The notes beneath the pieces were generated by a model that saw only the letters and a program-made list of their open reading frames with translations, was not told the DNA's origin and did not search any database. Both the position numbers and the translations under genes were made by a program. From assembly GCF_045920555.1 (NCBI RefSeq), contig NZ_CP174509.1, positions 186,001 through 250,000 of the forward strand: a DNA stretch of 64,000 nucleotides, given 5' to 3'. Below are positions 37,299 through 46,314 of the stretch, one piece after another (the first letter of the stretch is position 1; every line of letters starts with the position of its first letter). Source of the DNA: Pseudalkalibacillus sp045920555 (GTDB lineage: Bacteria > Bacillota > Bacilli > Bacillales > Fictibacillaceae).

Positions 37299-38786
37299 AT
37301 GTTAAAAGATCAATATCAAGAAACTCTTTCCTTTCATGCCGAGTTGTACAATTTAATACCAGAAGATCACCTATTAAAGAAAATCGATAAGGTGGTTGAT
37401 TTTTCATTTATATATGACCTTACGAAGGAATCATATTGTATGTATTACGGACGACCAGCGACTGAACCAGAGTTACTACTTCGAATTCTTCTCATCCAGA
37501 CCTTATATGATTTATCCGATGATCAAGTCATTCAAGATGCCAATTTACATTTAGCTTATAAGTGGTTTTTACGATTGAATCCCGAAAGTTCTTTACCCCA
37601 TCCTACACAATTAAGTCGATTTCGAAACCATCGATTAGGAGCTAATCGTGTAGAGGAAGTATTGGAAGAACTCGTCAAGCAGTGCCAGGAAAAAGGGATC
37701 ATCCAATCGAAAGCACTCATTTTAGATTCTACACATGCCCAAGCAAACGCAAGTAAGCGTTCGCCTCTACAAGTGCTAACAAAAGCAGCTTCAAGGCTCT
37801 CCAGAGCCGTTAAAAAACAACATACCAAACTACATAAAAAATTACCTAAAGCTCCAAAGCTTAATGATATTCCAGAGGAAGAACAAGCTAAAGAAATGCT
37901 TCGGTATTTAGCCCATTTAGGTGAACAAATCGAACAGGCTCTTCCAGATGCGGAAGGCGCGATAAAGGATAAGCTGGAGACCGCAAAGAGAATTGTCGAA
38001 GACGAAAGGCTTCTTTCGAAGAAAGGGATTCTGTCAGCAGTAGACCCGGATGCGCGTTTTGGATGGAAGTCTACTACAAAATCCTTTTATGGTTATAAGA
38101 ATCATCTTGCGATGACCGAAGAAGAAATTATTACGGGTGTTCAGGTCACTCCAGGAAATGTAGATGACGGTAAGCAATTAAAAGAATTAGTGAACCAATC
38201 TAAAGCTGGTGGAATGGAAGTTAACGAAATTCTCGCTGATACGGCTTACTCATCTAAGCATAATTTATCCTACTTACAACAAAATTTAATCACAGCATCC
38301 ATCCCACTCAATCCATCTGTTTATGGAGCACGAGAAGAGGACAACTTTCAATATGATAAAGAAAGAGATCAAGTGATTTGTCCAGCAGGACACCATAGTA
38401 TTCGAAAAGCTCGAACGGGTAAAAAAGATACTGGAACAAACCAAATGAACACTTTTTATTTTGACGTTGATATATGTAAAGAATGTCCGTTAAAAGAAGG
38501 GTGTTATAAAGAGGGGAAAAAATCAAAAACATACTCCATTCGGATCATTTCTGAAGAACATCAACAACAAATGAAGTACTTAGACTCGGAAGAGTATCAA
38601 GAACGGAAAAAGGTACGTCCATCTATAGAGCATAAGAATGCGGAATTAAAAAGATTCCATGGGTTAACCAGGGCGAAATACCGTGGTTTATTAGGTATGA
38701 AAATACAAACCTATCTCTCGGTGTTCGCTGTAAACATTAAAAGAATGACAAAATTATTACCACAAAATGAGCTGGGAAATGTGTAA
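37299..38786 (+). CDS. IS1182-family transposase (second type)
   Basis: A 495-residue DDE transposase. The N-terminal part has YYGRPATEPELLLRILLIQTLYDLSDDQVI. Core motifs are ILDSTHAQANA (about 141), ADTAYSSKHN (about 314) and VRPSIEHKNAELKRFHGLTRAKYRG (about 435-460). A Cys cluster CKECPLKEGC is present at about 392. It is intact and only distantly similar to the transposase at 21169, so the two elements are independent arrivals. Confidence 0.92.
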   Translation: MLKDQYQETLSFHAELYNLIPEDHLLKKIDKVVDFSFIYDLTKESYCMYYGRPATEPELLLRILLIQTLYDLSDDQVIQDANLHLAYKWFLRLNPESSLPHPTQLSRFRNHRLGANRVEEVLEELVKQCQEKGIIQSKALILDSTHAQANASKRSPLQVLTKAASRLSRAVKKQHTKLHKKLPKAPKLNDIPEEEQAKEMLRYLAHLGEQIEQALPDAEGAIKDKLETAKRIVEDERLLSKKGILSAVDPDARFGWKSTTKSFYGYKNHLAMTEEEIITGVQVTPGNVDDGKQLKELVNQSKAGGMEVNEILADTAYSSKHNLSYLQQNLITASIPLNPSVYGAREEDNFQYDKERDQVICPAGHHSIRKARTGKKDTGTNQMNTFYFDVDICKECPLKEGCYKEGKKSKTYSIRIISEEHQQQMKYLDSEEYQERKKVRPSIEHKNAELKRFHGLTRAKYRGLLGMKIQTYLSVFAVNIKRMTKLLPQNELGNV

Positions 38787-38815
38787 TATCAGCCCATACT
38801 TCTTGAAACAATGTA

Positions 38816-38868
38816 AAAATCCACCAGAAAGTTAAGGTCAACTTTTCTAACTGGTGGATTTTTCTCTA
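38816..38868 (+). terminator. Terminator of the transposase gene
   Basis: AAATCCACCAG pairs with CTGGTGGATTT and a T run follows. Confidence 0.85.
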
Positions 38869-38935
38869 TTAAAGATTTTTTCGCCCTATTTTGCAGGACT
38901 CTCATGCAGGGCTGCACTTTTTTAAAAATATAGCT

Positions 38936-40069
38936 CTAAGGCTTCAGTACAACTTTGATATTCCCATCTTCCTTTTTATGGAAGATGTCGTAGCCTTTAG
39001 CAGCTTCTTTCAAAGGGATACGGTGGGTGATGATATCAGTAGGATCGAAGGTCTTTTCTTCGATCATCTCATATAACTTCGGCATGAGATGAATGACAGG
39101 CGCTTGTCCCATTTTCAATGAAACGTTCCTGCTGAAAAAGTCGCCTAGTGGGAAGTTGTTCGCTTCTGTCCCGTAAACACCTGTCAATTGGACTGTTCCG
39201 AACTTTCTGACAGACTCTGAAGCGGTCACGATCGGGCTGATTGTTCCAAATTGATTATCTCCCTCTGAACCATATTCTTTATTTGGAGGGACAGTACCAT
39301 CCATACCAACACAATCAATCACGACATCGGCTCCGCCTTCCGTTTTTTCATGCAGAAGAGAACCGATTTCCTCGTTCTCTTTGAAGCTATACGCTTCGAC
39401 ATCATTTATTTTTTGGGCATGTTCCAGACGATGATCGACTTGATCGACTGCGATAACCCTTTTTGCGCCTTTCAACCAGGCGAATTTTTGGGCCATTAAC
39501 CCAATGGGACCGCATCCAAGGACAATCACGGCATCTCCTTTTTTCACTCCACTGTGTTCCACACTCCAATATGCGGTCGGAATGACATCTGAGAGGAACA
39601 GGACACTTTCGTCGTCCAATTCACTTGATTCCGGGACTTTGAATGAGGTGAAGTCTGCATAAGGAACCCTTAAATACTCTGCTTGGCCGCCAGGGAAATT
39701 CCCGAACATTTCAGTAAAACCGAATAAACCACCTGGTTCACTATGAGGGTTGGAGTTGTCGCATTGGCTTTCCATCTGGTTATTACAGAAAAAGCAGTCC
39801 CCACAGCCGATATTGAACGGAATGACTACTCGATCTCCCTTTTTCAATGTTTTGACTTCAAAGCCGACTTCTTCTACGATTCCCATCGGTTCGTGACCGA
39901 CTACATAATCTTGTTCAGGTTCGATACCGCCTTTATAAAGATGCAGGTCGGATCCGCAAATCCCGCTAGCTGTGATTCTGACAATGATATCACCATTATC
40001 CTGAATGGCAGGATCTTCTACGTTCTTCACTTGCATATTCTCTTTCCCTTGAAAAGTTACAGCTTGCAT
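38936..40069 (-). CDS. Zinc-dependent alcohol dehydrogenase (formaldehyde/threonine dehydrogenase-like)
   Basis: 377 residues of the medium-chain dehydrogenase family. The catalytic zinc region is GICGSDLHLYKGG (Cys at about 38) with GHEPMGIVEEVG. The structural zinc motif is GCGDCFFCNNQMESQC (about 89-104). The Rossmann motif is VLGCGPIGLMAQ (about 182-194). An insert of about 20 residues after the Rossmann fold (GMDGTVPPNKEYGSEGDNQ) is typical of glutathione-independent formaldehyde dehydrogenase-like members. The exact substrate is unknown. GAAGGATG precedes the ATG. Confidence 0.88.
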   Translation of the reverse strand: MQAVTFQGKENMQVKNVEDPAIQDNGDIIVRITASGICGSDLHLYKGGIEPEQDYVVGHEPMGIVEEVGFEVKTLKKGDRVVIPFNIGCGDCFFCNNQMESQCDNSNPHSEPGGLFGFTEMFGNFPGGQAEYLRVPYADFTSFKVPESSELDDESVLFLSDVIPTAYWSVEHSGVKKGDAVIVLGCGPIGLMAQKFAWLKGAKRVIAVDQVDHRLEHAQKINDVEAYSFKENEEIGSLLHEKTEGGADVVIDCVGMDGTVPPNKEYGSEGDNQFGTISPIVTASESVRKFGTVQLTGVYGTEANNFPLGDFFSRNVSLKMGQAPVIHLMPKLYEMIEEKTFDPTDIITHRIPLKEAAKGYDIFHKKEDGNIKVVLKP

Positions 40070-40098
40070 TCTGACACATCCTTCTATAAAAGGTTAAT

Positions 40099-40126
40099 AA
40101 ACCTATTGCCGTATAACAATAGGTTT
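40099..40126. promoter_or_regulatory. Palindrome in the alcohol dehydrogenase upstream region
   Basis: AAACCTATTG (40099-40108) and CAATAGGTTT (40117-40126) are perfect 10-bp arms around an 8-base spacer. It lies 30 bp upstream of the start codon, in a good place for a repressor site or a leader hairpin. Confidence 0.55.
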
Positions 40127-40256
40127 AAACTTTAATTGGACTTTATAAGATTTAACTCATACATTAGTACCATTTAGATTTACTTGGAAAAACGATAGGA
40201 ATGCAAGTGGTATTTTTACATAATAAAAGGAGGGGGGGAACTGTCCGTTGAAGGAT

Positions 40257-40297
40257 TTAAAAAACGTGCAACCGTAATGGGCTGCACGTTCATTTTA
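40257..40297 (-). terminator. Terminator of the siderophore-binding protein gene
   Basis: On the minus strand AACGTGCA and TGCACGTT form a stem followed by a T run. Confidence 0.85.
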
Positions 40298-40301
40298 ATT
40301 C

Positions 40302-41276
40302 TTATTCTTCAATTTCAAAATATTTTTCAATGTCGTCCAATGTAAGGTTGGCAGCTTTCACTCCGCCAGCAGTATTCCAGATTGCGTCGCTTACACGGTG
40401 TGCATTGCCTTCTTTTACAACGTCAAGATTCTTCCAAAGTGGATCATTTGTCCATTCTTCTTCTGTTTTTGTAGCCTCATTATCACCAGTTTCATATGTG
40501 AAGTAGAAGAGGATGTCGCCTTCCATATCTGGAATACGTTCCTTCGTCACTTCTTCAGCGAAGTCTGGTTTATCTTGAGACTCAGGACGCTTGAAGCCGA
40601 TTTGCTCCAAGATGACCCCGGAGAATGAATCTTTGAAGTAGATACGTGAGTTACCAGCTAAGAAACGGACTACGGACACTTCCATGTTCACCTTGTCCCC
40701 TAGCTTTTCTTTGATGTCTTCAATACGTTGGTCGAATTCAGCCAACACTTTTTTACCTTCTTCTTCTTTATTTAAAGCTTTGGCATAAAGTTCGAAATTG
40801 ATTTTCCAGTCTCCGCGTAATTCACTTGAAAACACTGTAGGGGCGATGTCGCTTAATTGATCATAGAACTTTTCTTGACGCATCTTGTTCCCGATAATCA
40901 AATCAGGGTTCAATGCAGCGATTGCTTCAAGGTTGATATCACTTTCCGTACCGACGACCTCTACGCCTTCCATGTCATCTGCAATATGGTCATACCAAGG
41001 ATCACCTAACCATGATTGAACGGCTCCAACTGGTTTTACTCCCATGGAAAGAAGTGCTTCTGTTCCTTCGTTCGTAAGGATGACGACCCTTTCAGGTTTT
41101 TCAGGAACTTCTGTTTCTCCCATTGCATGTTCAACTGTAAAAGTAGATTCCGATTTTTCGTTATCTCCATCTTTTTTTTCCCCAGATCCTTCCCCGGATC
41201 CGCCACCGCATGCTGCTAATGCAACAACGAATGCTAACATGATTGCGAATAAGCTGAAACCTTTCCATTTTTGCAT
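40302..41276 (-). CDS. Iron-siderophore ABC transporter substrate-binding lipoprotein
   Basis: 324 residues of the FecB/YfiY type. The signal peptide ends in the lipobox ALAACGG (Cys at about 23), followed by a Gly/Ser/Lys linker. Family stretches include PERVVILTNEGTEALLSMGVKPVGA, LEAIAALNPDLIIGNKM and HRVSDAIWNTAGG. AGGAGGATATAC precedes the ATG. It is transcribed divergently from two permease genes across a Fur-box region. The layout recalls B. subtilis yfiY-yfiZ-yfhA (hydroxamate siderophores), which is inference by similarity. Confidence 0.9.
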   Translation of the reverse strand: MQKWKGFSLFAIMLAFVVALAACGGGSGEGSGEKKDGDNEKSESTFTVEHAMGETEVPEKPERVVILTNEGTEALLSMGVKPVGAVQSWLGDPWYDHIADDMEGVEVVGTESDINLEAIAALNPDLIIGNKMRQEKFYDQLSDIAPTVFSSELRGDWKINFELYAKALNKEEEGKKVLAEFDQRIEDIKEKLGDKVNMEVSVVRFLAGNSRIYFKDSFSGVILEQIGFKRPESQDKPDFAEEVTKERIPDMEGDILFYFTYETGDNEATKTEEEWTNDPLWKNLDVVKEGNAHRVSDAIWNTAGGVKAANLTLDDIEKYFEIEE

Positions 41277-41300
41277 ATGTATATCCTCCTAAGTACTTAT

Positions 41301-41315
41301 TGATAATGAATCTCA
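41301..41315. promoter_or_regulatory. Fur box near the binding-protein gene
   Basis: TGATAATGAATCTCA matches the 7-1-7 Fur consensus (TGATAATNATTATCA) at 12 of 14 fixed positions. Confidence 0.75.
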
Positions 41316-41332
41316 TTCACAATTAGTAGTTT

Positions 41333-41356
41333 ATAACTGTTTTTTATCCTTGTCAA
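41333..41356 (-). promoter_or_regulatory. Promoter of the binding-protein gene
   Basis: On the minus strand TTGACA (41351-41356) is followed after 17 bp by TAAACT. Confidence 0.6.
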
Positions 41357-41364
41357 CAGGAAAT

Positions 41365-41379
41365 TGATAATGATTATCA
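41365..41379. promoter_or_regulatory. Fur box near the permease genes
   Basis: TGATAATGATTATCA is a perfect 7-1-7 Fur box. It abuts the -35 TTGACA (41380-41385) of a forward promoter with TAGACT at 41403. Confidence 0.9.
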
Positions 41380-41445
41380 TTGACAGTCGATAAAGACAAG
41401 AATAGACTTAAATAGGAACGTTTATTTAAAGAAAGGTTTATACAT

Positions 41446-42456
41446 ATGACAGAACTTTTAAGTACCAATTTGAAAAAGTGGATCGGACTTATTACCGGTA
41501 TACTGCTGGTCGTTTTTTTCATTGGATGCAGTATCGTATATGGTTATACAAGTGTAAATTGGGGGATGGTGGTTGATTCCTTCACTCAATTCGATGGATC
41601 GAATGCCCATATCATCATACAGGAAAGTCGCGTACCGCGGGCGCTCATCGGTGCTGCAGTCGGTGCAAGCCTTGCGATAGCGGGTGCTTTAATGCAAGGG
41701 ATCACGAGGAACCCGTTAGCATCTCCAAGTATTTTCGGAATCAATGCAGGGGCAGGGTTTTTCATCGTCCTTGCAGTCACGTTCTTTTCCATTTCATCAA
41801 TTCATCAATTTGCATGGATTGCGTTCTTTGGATCTATGGTGACTTCGTTGATTGTATACTTCCTCGGCTCATTAGGAAGGGACGGCCTTACACCGGTAAA
41901 ACTAACGCTAGCCGGAGCGGCAATGGCAGCAATGTTTGCTTCATTAACCCAGGGTATGCTGGCACTTGATGAAAAAGCGTTAGAAGAGGTCTTGTTTTGG
42001 CTTACAGGATCCATTGAAGGACGGAAGCTCGGTATACTGACTGCCATGCTGCCGTATCTCATCATCGGATGGCTCGGTTCTCTGTTGATCACTGGGCAGA
42101 TGAACACCCTTTCCATGGGGGACGATGTTGCAGCAGGGCTCGGCCAGAATACAGCCCTTGTTAAAATCAGTGCAGCGGTTGTGATCGTCTTACTTGCTGG
42201 TTCTGCAGTAGCGATTGCAGGGCCGATCGGTTTCATCGGGATTGTCATTCCTCATATCGCCAGGGGGCTTGTAGGAATCGACTACAGATGGATCATTCCA
42301 TACAGCGGTTTGCTCGGCGCAATCTTATTATTGCTTGCTGATATCGGAGCAAGGTACATCATCATGCCGAAGGAAGTTCCTGTCGGTGTCATGACGGCAC
42401 TCATCGGCACCCCATTCTTCATCTATATAGCTAGAAGGGGGTTGAATAGACTATGA
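41446..42456 (+). CDS. Iron-siderophore ABC transporter permease (FecCD family), first subunit
   Basis: 336 residues with about nine to ten membrane helices. FecCD signatures include SRVPRALIGAAVGASLAIAGALMQGITRNPLASPSIFGINAGAG (about 60-105) and GPIGFIGIVIPHIARGLVG (about 263-281, the ATPase-coupling loop). It forms the membrane channel with the next gene and takes substrate from the divergent lipoprotein. It is Fur-regulated by position. No ATPase gene accompanies it, so a shared ATPase elsewhere is expected. Confidence 0.92.
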   Translation: MTELLSTNLKKWIGLITGILLVVFFIGCSIVYGYTSVNWGMVVDSFTQFDGSNAHIIIQESRVPRALIGAAVGASLAIAGALMQGITRNPLASPSIFGINAGAGFFIVLAVTFFSISSIHQFAWIAFFGSMVTSLIVYFLGSLGRDGLTPVKLTLAGAAMAAMFASLTQGMLALDEKALEEVLFWLTGSIEGRKLGILTAMLPYLIIGWLGSLLITGQMNTLSMGDDVAAGLGQNTALVKISAAVVIVLLAGSAVAIAGPIGFIGIVIPHIARGLVGIDYRWIIPYSGLLGAILLLLADIGARYIIMPKEVPVGVMTALIGTPFFIYIARRGLNRL

Positions 42457-43502
42457 AAAAATACCAACCCTTACGTATGAAATGGTTCTCATTTTTAGTA
42501 GATAAAAAAGCGGTCCTTTACATCATGCTGTTGGCTGTTTTTACTTTAGCCTTATTGATTATCAGTGTAAGCATGGGTCAAATGAAGATCCATCCAATTG
42601 AAGTGGTGAAGACCCTGCTCGGTATGGGGGAGTCGATGAATGAACTCGTCATCAAATCCTTCCGGCTGCCGCGTATCGTATTAGCCTTGGTAGCTGGAAT
42701 GGCTTTAGCCGTCTCGGGTGCCATCCTACAGGGGATCATCCGTAATCCACTGGCTTCACCGGACATCATCGGCATAACAGGCGGAGCATCATTGGCTGCG
42801 GTCACATTTCTGACAATCTTCAGCGGCCGTGGGACGGAGGTAACGGTAAGCATCCATTGGATGCCATTTGCTGCATTCATCGGTGCCTCAGTGCTTGGCC
42901 TTTTGGTATACATTCTATCGTGGAAGAATGGTGTCAATCCGGTAAGGCTCGTTCTGATTGGAATCGGCCTTGCAGCAGCTATGCAGGCACTTACGAATAT
43001 GATGATCTTATTCGGTCCATTGTATTTGGCGACACAGGCTCAAATCTGGATAACAGGTAGTGTGAATGGGGCCAACTGGAACCAGGTCAAGACACTTACA
43101 CCATGGGTGCTCCTCTTCCTGTTATTTGTCTGGATGTATGCACGCAGGCTGAACGTGCAAGAACTAGGGGAAGACCTGGCTCGAGGTTTCGGAAGTGTTG
43201 TACAAAAAGACCGACTCGTTCTCTTGCTCTTCAGTACTGCTCTTGCTGGAGGTGCAGTAGCATTTGTAGGTGGTGTCGGCTTCGTAGGTTTGATGGCACC
43301 GCACATTGCTCGTAAGCTGGTAGGATCTTCTTTCGGTGCGTTGATTCCAGCTGCAGCGTTAGTGGGGGCGTTACTCGTAATGGGAGCGGATCTCATCGCC
43401 AGAACAGCTTTTGCACCATTAGAAGTGCCGGCCGGGGTTTTCACCGCTGCATTAGGGGCACCATACTTCATTTACTTGCTATACCGATCAAAAAACCAGT
43501 GA
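42453..43502 (+). CDS. Iron-siderophore ABC transporter permease (FecCD family), second subunit
   Basis: 349 residues, FecCD family. Signatures include FRLPRIVLALVAGMALAVSGAILQGIIRNPLASPDIIGITGGAS (about 70-113) and GGVGFVGLMAPHIARKLVG (about 272-290). The ATG overlaps the stop of the first permease by 4 bp, indicating coupled expression. The two subunits should form a heterodimer. Confidence 0.92.
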   Translation: MKKYQPLRMKWFSFLVDKKAVLYIMLLAVFTLALLIISVSMGQMKIHPIEVVKTLLGMGESMNELVIKSFRLPRIVLALVAGMALAVSGAILQGIIRNPLASPDIIGITGGASLAAVTFLTIFSGRGTEVTVSIHWMPFAAFIGASVLGLLVYILSWKNGVNPVRLVLIGIGLAAAMQALTNMMILFGPLYLATQAQIWITGSVNGANWNQVKTLTPWVLLFLLFVWMYARRLNVQELGEDLARGFGSVVQKDRLVLLLFSTALAGGAVAFVGGVGFVGLMAPHIARKLVGSSFGALIPAAALVGALLVMGADLIARTAFAPLEVPAGVFTAALGAPYFIYLLYRSKNQ

Positions 43503-43774
43503 CATGATTCTGCCGACTCAAAATGATCCCCAGCCTGCGCCAAAGGCAGGGCTGGGATATTAACATATATAAAATCCTAAATGGACTATAATCCGTTCTT
43601 TATGACAAAACAGGGTGATTAGAAAAATTTGTGGACTTCTGTCCGTTATTTGTGAAAAATACAGCTGTTTTTCATTGGTTTTCACCAAATAAGGCCTCTA
43701 ATGTCCTCGTAATTTTTATAATAAAGGAGTTTTTAATCAAAAAAAGCCCCTGGTATCTGTTTAGGATTTCGGAG

Positions 43775-43826
43775 CAAAAAAAGCTGTCCCTCACATGTAA
43801 TCACATGGGGACAGCTCTTCTTTTTC
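43775..43826 (-). terminator. Terminator of the SurA-like lipoprotein gene
   Basis: On the minus strand AGCTGTCCCCATGTGA pairs with TCACATGTGAGGGACAGCT-type arms and then T. The 330 bp between the permease stop and this gene hold only a GC hairpin (CCCAGCC/GGCTGGG, about 43528-43558) with no T run. Confidence 0.8.
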
Positions 43827-43833
43827 GCTTGAA

Positions 43834-44595
43834 TCAGATTTTCACGCTGATTTCAGCGTCTTTCTTCAATTCTTTCACTTTTTGAGCTACTTTTTCTTGT
43901 TTTTGTTGTTGCTGAAGCTGTTGTTTAAGCTGATCTTTCACTTCTTCATACTTAGGAGCTTGATCACCTTGAGCCTCTTTCATCTGATCATAGTGCTTCT
44001 TCAATTCTTCCTCTGATACTTCATCAGCTGGAATTTCTTTTTCTACATAAGTCTCATACTGGATTTGATCCGCGATCTGTTCTTTCAATTGGTCTTCAGT
44101 GAGCTTGTTCGTCTTCAATGCTTCTTCAAATTTCTTTTCGTCATCAAATTGTCCCTTGATTTCGTCGATCTGCTTGTTCACATCTTCTTCAGAAGCTTCA
44201 TAGCCTTTGGCTTTAGCCTCTTGGACGATCACTTCAAAATCTACAAGGCCGTTGACAACTTGCTCTTTCAATTGTTCAGCGACTTCTTTGGAGGTAGGAT
44301 CTTGTCCCATCTGCTGATACTGCATTTGCATTTGACCTAATGCCCGGTTGTAGTCGATACCTTTGATTTCTTCATCATTAACTTGCGCCACGACTTTATC
44401 TTCATCAACCTGTTGTTCTTCCATCTTTTTTTGCATTTCTTCCATTTGTTCCGTTTGTTCCGTTTGTTCTTTATCTTTATTATTTTGTTGTCCATCTTTA
44501 TTTTTTTCGTCACCTTTACTCTCTTCATTACCGCCACATGCTGCTAGAGCCAGGGCAAACAGGGCAACCAAAGCTGTATACATGATTTTTCGCAA
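43834..44595 (-). CDS. SurA-N-domain lipoprotein, PrsA-like chaperone without PPIase domain
   Basis: 253 residues. It starts at TTG 44595, eight bases after AAGGGG, giving a signal peptide with lipobox LALAACGG (Cys at about 20). A linker of about 40 residues made of K, E, Q, N and D follows. The SurA-type N domain covers about 65-200 (VVAQVNDEEIKGIDYNRAL, VNGLVDFEVIVQEAKAKGY). No parvulin PPIase domain is visible, and a Gln/Lys coiled tail ends the protein. It probably acts as an extracytoplasmic folding helper on the membrane's outer face. Confidence 0.85.
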   Translation of the reverse strand: MRKIMYTALVALFALALAACGGNEESKGDEKNKDGQQNNKDKEQTEQTEQMEEMQKKMEEQQVDEDKVVAQVNDEEIKGIDYNRALGQMQMQYQQMGQDPTSKEVAEQLKEQVVNGLVDFEVIVQEAKAKGYEASEEDVNKQIDEIKGQFDDEKKFEEALKTNKLTEDQLKEQIADQIQYETYVEKEIPADEVSEEELKKHYDQMKEAQGDQAPKYEEVKDQLKQQLQQQQKQEKVAQKVKELKKDAEISVKI

Positions 44596-44981
44596 GGAAA
44601 TTTCCCCTTTCAGGATAGTTGATATTCCTCATTTGAAAGCTGAGGTAACTTTTGATCCCTTTATTCTACAATCTTCGAAAAGGACAAAGCTTTTTAGTTC
44701 CATATGGTAGATTTTACAAAAAGAAAAATCTTATACCAATTAGTCATCCATTTGGTCCCCTATATTAGTACATATTCCGAGAAAAGTAAAATCAAAAGAG
44801 GTTGTTTTTTTTGAATAGTAGCGGAAAGGCCCGTCAGTTTAACAAATAATTTATTTCTCGTCAATCCATTGAACAAGGGATATTCACTGTTACATTTTTA
44901 GGTGTTACAAAAGTGAACTTACATATAATCCACTTTCAAGATTGTCCTCAAAATTTCTTCGAATTTCTTTCTGAAAATGTG

Positions 44982-45062
44982 TTGACATTCCTTTCGAAAT
45001 AAAGTAACTTAGTATCAATTGATAGTGAATAAACATACATTAAAATAAATAAAAATACACAA
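44982..45062 (+). promoter_or_regulatory. argG promoter region with ARG-box-like sites
   Basis: TTGACA lies at 44982-44987 with weak -10 candidates near 45005-45015. TGAATAAACATACATT (45026-45041) and AAATAAATAAAAATACAC just after it resemble ARG boxes bound by the arginine repressor AhrC/ArgR. About 380 further bases upstream show no gene. Confidence 0.5.
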
Positions 45063-45078
45063 CAGGGAGTGGAACGCA

Positions 45079-46314
45079 ATGAGCAAAGAGAAAGTAGTAT
45101 TAGCGTATTCAGGTGGGTTGGATACATCTGTATCAATCAAATGGATTCAAGAAAAATACGGTTATGACGTAATTGCACTCGGATTGGATGTAGGGGAAGG
45201 GAAAGACTTAGAAACAATCAAGAACAAAGCACTGAGCGTAGGTGCAATCAAATCGATCGTAGTTGATGCGAAGGAGTTGCTTGCAAAGGAATATCTGTTG
45301 CCGGCATTGAAATCAAATTGCCTGTATGAGGGAAAGTATCCATTATCTTCGGCTTTATCCCGTCCTCTTATTTCGAAGTTATTGGTGGAAGTTGCTGAAC
45401 AGGAAGGTGCGATAGCAGTTGCCCACGGTTGTACAGGGAAAGGAAATGACCAGGTTCGATTTGAAGTTTCCATCCAGGCTCTGAATCCAGACTTGCAAGT
45501 GATTGCGCCAGTACGTGAATGGGGAATGACAAGGGACGAAGAAATTCAATATGCAGCAGAAAAAGGTATCCCGATCCCGGTCAACCTCGACAATCCTTTT
45601 TCAATCGATGCAAATATCTGGGGCCGTGCTTGTGAAGCCGGGGTGTTGGAAGATCCATGGGCAGAAGCGCCAGAGAATGCGTATGCATGGACCAATCCGA
45701 TCGAATTGACCCCAGATGAACCGGAATATCTTGAAATCGATTTTGAAGAAGGTATACCAGTTTCTCTTAATGGTAAAAAGACACCGATCGTCGAGTTGAT
45801 CGAAACATTGAACGAAATTGGTGGAAAGCATGGATATGGACGAATCGATCATATTGAAAATCGTCTTGTCGGAATCAAATCGCGTGAAGTATATGAAAAT
45901 CCTGCAGCGTTATTATTGATTCAGGCGCACAAAGAGTTGGAATTCCTTACGCTCCCTCGAGAGGTCACCCAATTCAAGCCTCAGATTGAACAACAGATGG
46001 CGAAGCTTGTGTATGAGGGATTATGGTATTCACCTTTACGTTCCGCATTGGATGCCTTTATAAATGAAACGCAAAAATTTGTGAGTGGAACAATTAAAAT
46101 CAAACTTCATAAAGGAAACGCGACAGTTGTGGGACGTAAGTCAAACCACAGTTTATATAATGAACAGCTTGCGACCTACTCTAAAGGCGATCTCTTCGAT
46201 CATAATGCAGCTGTCGGCTTTATCAAATTATGGGGGATGTCAACAAAAGTGCATGCAGAAGTGAATAACAAACCGAACCTTAAGGTATACAGCAAGGAGA
46301 AAACCTATGTCTAA
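45079..46314 (+). CDS. argG: Argininosuccinate synthase
   Basis: ArgG joins citrulline and aspartate with ATP use in arginine synthesis. The protein is 411 residues. The N-terminal ATP-binding loop is VLAYSGGLDTSVSIKW (about 6-21). Further conserved pieces are AHGCTGKGNDQVRFE (about 115-129) and NIWGRACEAGVLEDPW. GGGAGTGG precedes ATG 45079. It overlaps argH by 8 bp. Confidence 0.97.
   Translation: MSKEKVVLAYSGGLDTSVSIKWIQEKYGYDVIALGLDVGEGKDLETIKNKALSVGAIKSIVVDAKELLAKEYLLPALKSNCLYEGKYPLSSALSRPLISKLLVEVAEQEGAIAVAHGCTGKGNDQVRFEVSIQALNPDLQVIAPVREWGMTRDEEIQYAAEKGIPIPVNLDNPFSIDANIWGRACEAGVLEDPWAEAPENAYAWTNPIELTPDEPEYLEIDFEEGIPVSLNGKKTPIVELIETLNEIGGKHGYGRIDHIENRLVGIKSREVYENPAALLLIQAHKELEFLTLPREVTQFKPQIEQQMAKLVYEGLWYSPLRSALDAFINETQKFVSGTIKIKLHKGNATVVGRKSNHSLYNEQLATYSKGDLFDHNAAVGFIKLWGMSTKVHAEVNNKPNLKVYSKEKTYV

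Larger units (their letters stand above)
37206..38903 (+). mobile_element. IS1182-family insertion sequence (copy type 2)
   Basis: 1698 bp with perfect 15-bp inverted ends (GAGAGTCCTGCAAAA at 37206-37220 and its inverse at 38889-38903). It has a 6-bp direct repeat ATGCAG on both sides (37200-37205, 38904-38909). Its ends differ from those of the other IS in this window. Its transposase is bracketed by its own terminators at 37237-37264 and 38816-38866. Confidence 0.92.

Noticed and set aside
43525..43560. GC-rich hairpin after the second siderophore permease as a terminator
   Set aside because: The stem is good, but no T run follows on the plus strand, so it is mentioned only in passing.
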